From contig NHDO01000005.1 of assembly GCA_002171735.1 (NCBI GenBank), positions 1-35,580 on the forward strand: 35,580 nucleotides of DNA, read 5' to 3'. This stretch comes from Proteobacteria bacterium TMED61 (GTDB taxonomy: Bacteria > Pseudomonadota > Gammaproteobacteria > Arenicellales > UBA868). This document shows, in pieces, positions 16,896-23,957 of the stretch. The notes beneath the pieces were generated by a model. It was not told the DNA's origin and ran no database searches. It worked only from the letters and a program-made list of their open reading frames with translations. Each line of letters opens with the position of its first letter. Within the stretch, counting starts at the first letter, position 1. The position numbers were made by a program, and so were the translations under genes.

Positions 16896-17486
16896 ATGGA
16901 CATAAATTTAAGAAAACTTACAAAATTTGTTGATAAAACTTTTATAGAAGGAGGAAAGATAGCAAAAAAACCTGTTTTAATGGTATCTGTTGCTGCTGTT
17001 TTCAAGAATCCTTGGCATGGAAAAGGTTTTGTTGAAGATTTAAAACCAGTAATTTTAGATTTGGCACCAAAACTTGGTGATATTCTTGTTCCAGAATTAA
17101 TTAAAGAAATCGGTTCAGCAGAAAAAATTTTAGCATACGGGAAAGCAGGTGTTGTAGGAATAGAGGGTGAAATAGAGCATGCATCAGCTTTTATTCATAC
17201 CTTAAGATTTGGTAACAAATTTAGAGACGCAGTTGGAGGAACTTCTTATTTAAGTTTTACAAATACAAGAGGACCTGCTGGATGTAAAATTTCTATTCCA
17301 ATGATGCATAAAACTGACTCTGGTTTAAGGCCATATTATTTGACACATGAATTTACAATTCATGATGCACCAATTGGTAATGAAATTGTTATAGCTATCG
17401 GTGGTGCTTCCAGCGGAAGAGCTCATGCAAGAACTGGTGACCGTTATCAAGATATGAAAGAAATGGGAATAAAAAATCCAAAATAA
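16896..17486 (+). CDS. 'Amino acid synthesis' family protein (DUF1185)
   Basis: 196 residues. The blocks KIAKKPVLMVSVAAVFKNPW, AYGKAGVVGIEGEIEHASAF, SFTNTRGPAGCKISIPMMHK and IAIGGASSGRAHARTGDRYQD mark the PF06684-type family, named 'amino acid synthesis' although I know of no firm reaction for it. The protein is soluble, with no signal or membrane segment. Members often occur beside LLM monooxygenases, alpha/beta hydrolases and aldehyde dehydrogenases, as here. That suggests a role in hydrolysis or isomerisation of a ring-opened intermediate, but this is inference. Separated by 13 bases from the methyltransferase and 26 from the hydrolase. Confidence 0.8.
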   Translation: MDINLRKLTKFVDKTFIEGGKIAKKPVLMVSVAAVFKNPWHGKGFVEDLKPVILDLAPKLGDILVPELIKEIGSAEKILAYGKAGVVGIEGEIEHASAFIHTLRFGNKFRDAVGGTSYLSFTNTRGPAGCKISIPMMHKTDSGLRPYYLTHEFTIHDAPIGNEIVIAIGGASSGRAHARTGDRYQDMKEMGIKNPK

Positions 17487-17512
17487 CTTTATTTCTTAAA
17501 AAATATTAATAT

Positions 17513-18307
17513 ATGTCAAAAACTTCAGACTTATTTGAAACTTATTACATGTTTAATAAGGTTAATGAAACAGACCCAATTATATTTATTCATGGCGTTG
17601 GTTTAGATCATAGAATATGGGATGACCAAATTAAATATTTTAAAAATTATAATACAATTGTTTATGATTTAATTGGTCATGGAAAAACTTCTTTAAAAAA
17701 AGATAAAATAACTATGAAAGATTTTTCAAACCAATTATTAAAATTAGCTAATGATTTAAAGATTGATAAATTTCATTTAATAGGTTTTTCACTAGGATCA
17801 CTTATTGCCAGAGATTTTGCATCCTTGCATAATAATAGATTATCCTCATTAACAATTTTTGGAACTGTATATAAAAGAACTGAAGAACAAAAACGAGCGA
17901 TTATTAGCAGATATGAGATGATGAAACTTAAAAAAGATATTACTAAAAAAAGAGCTTTATCCAGATGGTTTACAGAAACTTTTATTCAAAAAAATCCAGA
18001 AATTTATAAAAAAATATATTCTATGCTAGAAAATACTAATTTTAAAACTTGGCTAAAAGTATATAAACTTTTTGTTTATCATGAAGATAATGATGATAAC
18101 ATCAAACAAATTAAAGCCAATACCCTTGTAGTAACTGGTAAAGACGATATAGGATCAAAACCTATAATGAGTGAAAAACTAAGTGAATTGATTAAAGGAA
18201 GCAAGTATAAAACAATAGATAAAGGTAAACATCTTTGTAATATAGAGTGTGCAGAAGCTTTTAATAAAATGATTAAAAAATTTATTGATAGTAATAAAAA
18301 TGTCTAA
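17513..18307 (+). CDS. Alpha/beta hydrolase
   Basis: 264 residues with a complete alpha/beta hydrolase frame: oxyanion-hole region IFIHGVGLDHRIWDDQI, nucleophile elbow GFSLGS (Ser93), an acidic residue in VTGKDDIGS (Asp211 or Asp212) and His240 in DKGKHLCNIE. No signal peptide, so cytoplasmic. Size and motifs match the family of 3-oxoadipate enol-lactonase and of TgnD, which hydrolyses the ring-opened trigonelline intermediate. It overlaps the next gene by 8 bases, implying coupled translation with the aldehyde dehydrogenase. Substrate not determinable from sequence. Confidence 0.82.
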   Translation: MSKTSDLFETYYMFNKVNETDPIIFIHGVGLDHRIWDDQIKYFKNYNTIVYDLIGHGKTSLKKDKITMKDFSNQLLKLANDLKIDKFHLIGFSLGSLIARDFASLHNNRLSSLTIFGTVYKRTEEQKRAIISRYEMMKLKKDITKKRALSRWFTETFIQKNPEIYKKIYSMLENTNFKTWLKVYKLFVYHEDNDDNIKQIKANTLVVTGKDDIGSKPIMSEKLSELIKGSKYKTIDKGKHLCNIECAEAFNKMIKKFIDSNKNV

Positions 18308-19781
18308 AATTAAAGAATATAAAATGTTCATTGATGGAGAATGGGTTAACTCAGAAAGTAACAAAACATTTGAAACTTTAAATCCTGAAAATAATAAACC
18401 TTGGGCAAAAGTCCCTGAAGCAAGCATCAAAGATGTTGATAGAGCTGTGAAAGCAGCACAAAAAGCTTTTGAGGGTACTTGGCCAAAATTATTGCCAAGA
18501 GAAAGAGGAAAATATTTAAAAGCTATAGCAACTCAATTAAGAGAAAATGCTGAAGCATTAGGAAAAATAGAAACTATTGATACAGGAAAACTTTTTAGAG
18601 AAACTAAAACTCAAGCAAATTATATTGCAGAATATTATGATTATTTTGCGGGGCTTGCTGACAAAGTTGAAGGCACAGTAGTTCCTATAGATAAACCAGA
18701 AATGCAAGTTATAACTACTCGCATTCCAATAGGTGTTGTTGCTGCTATTATTCCTTGGAACTCACAAATGCTGTTAACAGCTGTTAAACTAGCACCAGCC
18801 TTAGCTATGGGTAATACTGTTGTAATTAAAGCATCTGAACTTGCTCCAGTAACTTTATTAGAATTTGGAAAACTGATTGAAAAATCTGGAATACCTAAAG
18901 GAGTAGTTAACATCATTACTGGCTTAGGAGAACCTTGTGGCAAAGCATTAACATCACATAATTTAGTTGAAAGAATTGCTTTCACTGGAGGCCCTGAAAC
19001 TGCAAAACATATTATTAAAAACTCAGCTGAAAATTTATCTCAAGTAAGTTTAGAATTAGGAGGAAAAAGCCCCGTTGTAGTTTTTAATGATGCAGAACAA
19101 GAAAATGCATTAAATGGAATAACTGCAGGAATATTTGGAGCTAGTGGACAAAGCTGTATAGCAGGATCAAGGCTTTATATTCAATCAAAAATTTATGAAG
19201 AGTTTTTAGATAAATTAATATCTAAAGCTGAAAAAATAATATTAGGCGCTCCTATGGAATTAAAAACTCAAATGGGTCCATTAAACAGTTTTAAACAATT
19301 AGAAAATATTGAAAAAAATATTAAAGCTACTTTAGAACAAGGTGGAAAACTTCGATGTGGAGGTAAAAGGTCAAAATTATCCAATGAAGGTTATTATTTT
19401 CCAGCAACAATAATTGAATGCAAAAATCACAACTTACCTTCAGCTGAAAATGAATTATTCGGTCCAATTTTATCAGTTATGAAATTTGAAACCGAAGAAG
19501 AAGCAATTACAAAAATGAATGATAATAAATATGGACTATCATCAGGTGTTTATACTGCAAATTTTGGAAAAGCTATGAGAGTTTCTAAAGCGATAAGAGC
19601 AGGAATTGTTTTTGTAAATACTTATAGATTAATTTCTCCTATGGCTCCATTTGGAGGAATTAAAGATAGTGGGTTTGGTAAGGAAGCAGGAATAGAATCA
19701 ATTAAAGAGTACACAAGAATAAAAACTATATGGTTAAATTCATCAGATAAACCGATGACTGATCCATTCACAATGGGTTAA
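18300..19781 (+). CDS. NAD(P)-dependent aldehyde dehydrogenase
   Basis: 493 residues from ATG 18300; an upstream TTG at 18285 would add five residues but is less likely. Motifs: PWNSQMLLTAVKLAPALAMGNTVVIKASE (cofactor site), FTGGPETAKHI, catalytic base Glu252 in SLELGGKSP, and nucleophile Cys286 in GASGQSCIAGSR. It is close to the betaine-aldehyde / hydroxymuconic semialdehyde dehydrogenase group in length and motifs. In the proposed pathway it would oxidise the aldehyde or lactol released after ring opening (compare TgnC). An alternative with the iron alcohol dehydrogenase is choline-to-betaine oxidation. The next gene starts 2 bases after its stop. Confidence 0.87.
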   Translation: MSKIKEYKMFIDGEWVNSESNKTFETLNPENNKPWAKVPEASIKDVDRAVKAAQKAFEGTWPKLLPRERGKYLKAIATQLRENAEALGKIETIDTGKLFRETKTQANYIAEYYDYFAGLADKVEGTVVPIDKPEMQVITTRIPIGVVAAIIPWNSQMLLTAVKLAPALAMGNTVVIKASELAPVTLLEFGKLIEKSGIPKGVVNIITGLGEPCGKALTSHNLVERIAFTGGPETAKHIIKNSAENLSQVSLELGGKSPVVVFNDAEQENALNGITAGIFGASGQSCIAGSRLYIQSKIYEEFLDKLISKAEKIILGAPMELKTQMGPLNSFKQLENIEKNIKATLEQGGKLRCGGKRSKLSNEGYYFPATIIECKNHNLPSAENELFGPILSVMKFETEEEAITKMNDNKYGLSSGVYTANFGKAMRVSKAIRAGIVFVNTYRLISPMAPFGGIKDSGFGKEAGIESIKEYTRIKTIWLNSSDKPMTDPFTMG

Positions 19782-19783
19782 AT

Positions 19784-20641
19784 TTGTCTACCAAACATAT
19801 ATTTCTTGCATTATTAATAATGGCACTTTTTGGAAGTGCATTTGTTGCAGGTAAAGTAGTTTTAAATACAAGTGTACCACCTATTTTATTTGGTTCATTA
19901 AGGCTATTAATAGTTTTAATTTGTTTAATTCCTTTTTGGAGATTTAAGATTCCTTCAAAAAAATATATTTTTCCTCTTATAATTTTTTCTCTATCAATGG
20001 GCGTAGGTGTAACAATGTGTACGTATTTAGCTTTAAATGCATCATCAATTGTTTCACCTGTAATAATTGGATCTCAATTAACAGTTCCTTTTGCTATAAT
20101 TCTTAGTTCTTTATTTATTAATGAAAAAATTAGTTATAAAAAATGGTTTTTTGTTTTAAGTGCTTTTGCGGGAATTGTATTGATAGGATTTGATCCAAAA
20201 CTTGTTGATAATACTCTTGCTTTATTTTTAACTACTTTAATGGCACTTTTTTATTCAATAGCAAATGTATCTTCACGTAAAATTAAGAATATAAACATTG
20301 TAATTACTAATGGATTTATGGCTCTTACTGGTTTGGTAGTTCTTATAATTTTATCTTATATATTTGAAGGTGATCCTTTAGAAAATATTAAAAATATTGA
20401 ATTTGAGGTTTGGTTTTTGATTCTTCATTCTGGATTAATTGTTTCAGTTTGTGCACACATGTCTTTATTTTACCTTTATAAATACTATTCAGTAGGACAG
20501 GTTTTACCATTTTATGCATTATTCCCTGTATTCGGGTTAATACAGACTTTTTTAATATTTGGTGAGATTCCCAGTCTACTTGTTACTCTAGGTGGAATTA
20601 TAGTAATTAGCTCAGTTTATATGGTTCAAAAGGTAAAATAA
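19784..20641 (+). CDS. EamA/DMT-family permease, TTG start
   Basis: 285 residues, almost entirely hydrophobic, with about ten membrane segments in two similar halves, as in drug/metabolite transporters (EamA). The first helix contains ALFGSAFVAGKVVL and the second half ends with the FGEIPSLLVTLGGIIVISSVYM block typical of the family. The only start that keeps the first helix whole is TTG at 19784, 2 bases after the aldehyde dehydrogenase stop; the first ATG (19820) would cut into that helix. Cotranscription with the catabolic set suggests import of its substrate or export of a product. It converges on fhs with a 10-base gap. Confidence 0.82.
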   Translation: MSTKHIFLALLIMALFGSAFVAGKVVLNTSVPPILFGSLRLLIVLICLIPFWRFKIPSKKYIFPLIIFSLSMGVGVTMCTYLALNASSIVSPVIIGSQLTVPFAIILSSLFINEKISYKKWFFVLSAFAGIVLIGFDPKLVDNTLALFLTTLMALFYSIANVSSRKIKNINIVITNGFMALTGLVVLIILSYIFEGDPLENIKNIEFEVWFLILHSGLIVSVCAHMSLFYLYKYYSVGQVLPFYALFPVFGLIQTFLIFGEIPSLLVTLGGIIVISSVYMVQKVK

Positions 20642-20651
20642 TTCTATTGGA

Positions 20652-22337
20652 TTAGAAGAGTCCCTCAACTTCTCCATTTTTGTTTAACTTAATTACATCA
20701 GCAGCTGGCTTTTTTGGAAGACCAGGCATAGTCATTATTGCTCCACAAATAATAACAATAAATTCTGCACCACTAGATAGCCTTACTTCTCTAATTGACA
20801 AAACATGTCCTGAAGGAGCTCCTTTTAAATTTGGATCTGTTGAAAAACTATATTGAGTTTTTGCAACACAAACAGGAAATTCTCCAAACCCATTTTCTTC
20901 CATTTGTTTTAATTGATCTCTTACTTTTGTATCAGCTACTACTTCACTTGCACCGTATATTTCTTTTGCAATTTTTTCAATTTTCTTCCATAAAGATTCT
21001 TTATCTTGATATAAAAATTTGAATTTATTTTGATTACCTTTTTCACAAATTTTAACCACATTGTTTGCAAGATCTTTTGTTCCTTCACCACCATTAGACC
21101 AATGTTTACAAAGACTGACACCAATATTAAGTTTTTTACAATAGTCTTGAATAATTTTTATTTCATTATCTGTGTCAGTAATAAAATGATTTATAGCAAC
21201 AACAACTTCTAAATTAAATTTTTTTATATTCTGAATATGCCTTTCTAAATTTGGCAATCCTTTTTTTAATGCTTCCAAGTTCTCTTTTTTTAAATCTTCT
21301 TTTTTTATTCCTCCATGCATTTTTAGCGCTCTTATTGTTGCTACTAAAACAACACAACTAGGTTTGATATTTCCTTTTCTACATTTGATATCTAAAAATT
21401 TTTCTGCACCAAGATCAGCACCAAAACCAGCTTCTGTCACAACATAGTCAGATAATTTTAAAGCAGTTTTGGTTGCAATAATAGAATTACAACCATGTGC
21501 AATATTTGCAAAAGGACCTCCATGGATTATAGCAGGGTTGTTTTCAAGTGTTTGTGTAAAATTTGGACGCAATGCATCTTTTAATAAAACAGTCATAGCT
21601 CCATGGGCATTTATATCTTTAGCATAAACAGGCTTTTTCTCTCTTGTATAAGCTATAGTAATGTTTCCAATTTTTTCTTCTAATTCTTTTAAAGTATTTG
21701 ATAAACAAAAAATTGCCATTATTTCTGAGGCAACTGTAATATCAAAGCCATCTTCTCTAGGAAAGCCATTAGCTATACCACCAAGATTAATATTTATTGA
21801 ACGAAGCGCACGATCATTTAAATCAACCACTCTTCTCCAAACAACTCTTCTAGTATCGATATTTAGTTTATTACCCCAATAGATGTGATTATCTATCAAA
21901 GCGGAAAGAAGATTGTGAGCAGATGTTATTGCGTGAAAATCTCCAGTGAAATGTAAATTAATTTGTTCCATAGGTACCACTTGCGCATAACCACCTCCAG
22001 CAGCCCCTCCTTTCATTCCAAAAGATGGACCAAGACTTGGCTCTCTTAAGCAAACAATTGATTTTTTTCCTATTTTATTTAAACCATCACTTAAACCAAC
22101 CGAAGTTGTTGTTTTACCCTCTCCTGCAGGTGTGGGGGTTATAGCTGTAACCAAAATTAAGTTACTCTTTTTTTCTTTTAATTTTTGAATATACTCTAGG
22201 TTTACTTTAGCAATATGTCGTCCCATAGGGCTAAAAGCACCAGGCTCATCAGGAACACCAACCTTAGCAAGAATGTCTTTAATAGGCTGCATTTTTGCTG
22301 CTCTAGCTATTTCAATATCTGATTTTATATCGCTCAT
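20652..22337 (-). CDS. fhs: Formate-tetrahydrofolate ligase
   Basis: 561 residues, full length for the family. The ATP-binding P-loop region [21 protein letters not shown] (about 67-87) and [25 protein letters not shown] are diagnostic. The reaction is formate + ATP + tetrahydrofolate to 10-formyl-tetrahydrofolate, reversible; in a methyl-oxidising marine cell it can run backwards to release formate and gain ATP from methyl groups. It is divergent from the SoxBDAG-type demethylase operon, whose formaldehyde is delivered to tetrahydrofolate, so the pair makes sense together. The folD step in between is not in the window. Confidence 0.95.
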   Translation of the reverse strand: MSDIKSDIEIARAAKMQPIKDILAKVGVPDEPGAFSPMGRHIAKVNLEYIQKLKEKKSNLILVTAITPTPAGEGKTTTSVGLSDGLNKIGKKSIVCLREPSLGPSFGMKGGAAGGGYAQVVPMEQINLHFTGDFHAITSAHNLLSALIDNHIYWGNKLNIDTRRVVWRRVVDLNDRALRSININLGGIANGFPREDGFDITVASEIMAIFCLSNTLKELEEKIGNITIAYTREKKPVYAKDINAHGAMTVLLKDALRPNFTQTLENNPAIIHGGPFANIAHGCNSIIATKTALKLSDYVVTEAGFGADLGAEKFLDIKCRKGNIKPSCVVLVATIRALKMHGGIKKEDLKKENLEALKKGLPNLERHIQNIKKFNLEVVVAINHFITDTDNEIKIIQDYCKKLNIGVSLCKHWSNGGEGTKDLANNVVKICEKGNQNKFKFLYQDKESLWKKIEKIAKEIYGASEVVADTKVRDQLKQMEENGFGEFPVCVAKTQYSFSTDPNLKGAPSGHVLSIREVRLSSGAEFIVIICGAIMTMPGLPKKPAADVIKLNKNGEVEGLF

Positions 22338-22426
22338 TGTGACCCATATATATTAAAAATATTATTTCGTATACATTATAATTTTAAGGTCTTTTATAAT
22401 TTTTATGATTATATAATATCAAAAAT
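22338..22426. promoter_or_regulatory. Divergent promoter region between fhs and the demethylase operon
   Basis: An 89-base, very AT-rich spacer. Rightward, a perfect TATAAT (22412-22417) lies only 9 bases before the ATG at 22427, so transcription from it would give a nearly leaderless message. Leftward, TATAAT on the minus strand (22380-22375) lies about 37 bases before the fhs ATG. No convincing -35 boxes are seen. Confidence 0.4.
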
Positions 22427-23683
22427 ATGCAAAAATATTCGATATTCAGTTTAATTAAAAATGCATTCACCAACCATCAAAACTGGGATGTTGTTTGGAG
22501 AGATCCAACACCTAAAAAAGAATACGATGCAATTATTATTGGTGGCGGGGGTCACGGTCTTGCAACTGCATATTATTTAGCTAAAGAGCATAAAATTACA
22601 AATGTAGCTATTTTAGAAAAAGGTTGGATTGGAGGGGGCAATGTAGCCAGAAACACCACAATATTAAGATCAAATTATATGTGGGATGCAAATAGTGTTT
22701 TTTATGAACATGGAATGAAACTTTGGGAAAATCTATCTCAAGAATTAAATTATAATGTTATGTATTCACCTAGAGGAATTATAAACCTTGCACATTCAGA
22801 CGCTCAATTAAACGCATATTCAAGAAGAGGAAATTCAATGAGATTAAATGGTATAGATGCTTTGATGTTAGGAAGGGAAGATTTAAAAAAAATGATTCCT
22901 TTTGCTGACTTTTCATCATCAGCAAGATTTCCAATCTTTGGTGCTTTGATGCAGCCACGTGGTGGAACAGCCAGACATGATGCCGTAGCTTGGGGTTACG
23001 CAAGACAAGCAGATTCAATGGGTGTTGATATTATTCAGCATTGTGAAGTTACAGGTTTTGATATTCAAAATGGAAAAATACAAGGTGTTCAAACTTCTAG
23101 AGGAAATATTAAAACAAAAAAAGTAGGATTATGTGTAGCTGGTAGCACTTCTATATTAGCAGAAAAATTAAACATGACACTTCCAATCGAAGCACATGTA
23201 CTACAAGCTTGCGTTTCAGAACCAGTAAAACCTTTTTTAGATCATGTAGTAACATTTGGTGCAGGGCATTTTTATTGTAGTCAGTCTGATAAAGGTGAAA
23301 TGGTAATGGGTGGAGATCTAGACGGTTATAACAGCTATGCTCAAAGAGGAAATCTTCCAACTATACAACATGTTTTATCTGAAGGAGTTGCTATGTTTCC
23401 AAATTTAAGCAGATTAAAAATGTTACGAACCTGGGGTGGAATAATGGACATGTCTATGGATGGATCTCCTGTTATTGATAAAAGCCATATTGATGGACTT
23501 TATTTAAATTTTGGGTGGTGCTATGGTGGTTTTAAAGCAACGCCAGTTTCAGGATTTACTTTTGCGCATACTATAGCTCAAGACAAACCTCATAAATTAA
23601 ATGAAAAATTTAAATTAAATAGATTTAGTACTGGAAACCTTATTGATGAGAAAGGTTTAGGAACAAAAACATGGATAGGATAA
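22427..23683 (+). CDS. soxB: Heterotetrameric sarcosine oxidase / N-methylglutamate dehydrogenase, beta-type subunit
   Basis: 418 residues. FAD-binding IIIGGGGHGLATAYYLA (about 36-52) and the block WIGGGNVARNTTILRSNY match SoxB. His184 in TARHDAVAWGYAR is positioned like the His that holds FMN covalently in heterotetrameric sarcosine oxidase. The subunit oxidises the N-methyl group. With the next three genes it is in the order SoxB-D-A-G, shared by sarcosine oxidase and by N-methylglutamate dehydrogenase (MgdABCD). Because gmaS and mgsABC are present nearby, N-methylglutamate is a strong candidate substrate. Symbol is given for the subunit type, not the substrate. Confidence 0.85.
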   Translation: MQKYSIFSLIKNAFTNHQNWDVVWRDPTPKKEYDAIIIGGGGHGLATAYYLAKEHKITNVAILEKGWIGGGNVARNTTILRSNYMWDANSVFYEHGMKLWENLSQELNYNVMYSPRGIINLAHSDAQLNAYSRRGNSMRLNGIDALMLGREDLKKMIPFADFSSSARFPIFGALMQPRGGTARHDAVAWGYARQADSMGVDIIQHCEVTGFDIQNGKIQGVQTSRGNIKTKKVGLCVAGSTSILAEKLNMTLPIEAHVLQACVSEPVKPFLDHVVTFGAGHFYCSQSDKGEMVMGGDLDGYNSYAQRGNLPTIQHVLSEGVAMFPNLSRLKMLRTWGGIMDMSMDGSPVIDKSHIDGLYLNFGWCYGGFKATPVSGFTFAHTIAQDKPHKLNEKFKLNRFSTGNLIDEKGLGTKTWIG

Positions 23684-23686
23684 ATA

Positions 23687-23953
23687 ATGTTGGAAATTAA
23701 TTGCCCATATTGTGGAAAAAGATCTCAAAATGAATTTTCATATGGTGGAGATGCAAGTGTGAAAAGACCCGAACTAGGTAAAGAAGTGTCAGATAAAGAA
23801 TGGGATGAATTTATTTATTTTAGAAAAAACATAAAAGGAAAACATTCAGAATTTTGGCATCATATTGCTGGCTGTCGACAATGGTTTAAAGTACTTAGAA
23901 GTACTTCAACACATGAAATTTTTAAAACAGCTAAAATAGAAGAAGAATTATAA
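23687..23953 (+). CDS. soxD: Sarcosine oxidase / N-methylglutamate dehydrogenase, delta-type (zinc) subunit
   Basis: 88 residues, beginning MLEINCPYCGKRSQNEF, with CPYC and a later HHIAGCRQWF: three Cys and a His that bind Zn in SoxD. The central DKEWDEFIYFRKN and the end RSTSTHEI are also family features. This small subunit stabilises the complex between the beta and alpha subunits. It is 3 bases after soxB and 4 bases before soxA. Confidence 0.88.
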   Translation: MLEINCPYCGKRSQNEFSYGGDASVKRPELGKEVSDKEWDEFIYFRKNIKGKHSEFWHHIAGCRQWFKVLRSTSTHEIFKTAKIEEEL

Positions 23954-23957
23954 GCTT

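Noticed and set aside
18641-18985. 114-codon frame on the minus strand inside the aldehyde dehydrogenase gene
   Set aside because: Shadow of a strongly conserved coding region with no binding site or recognisable motif.
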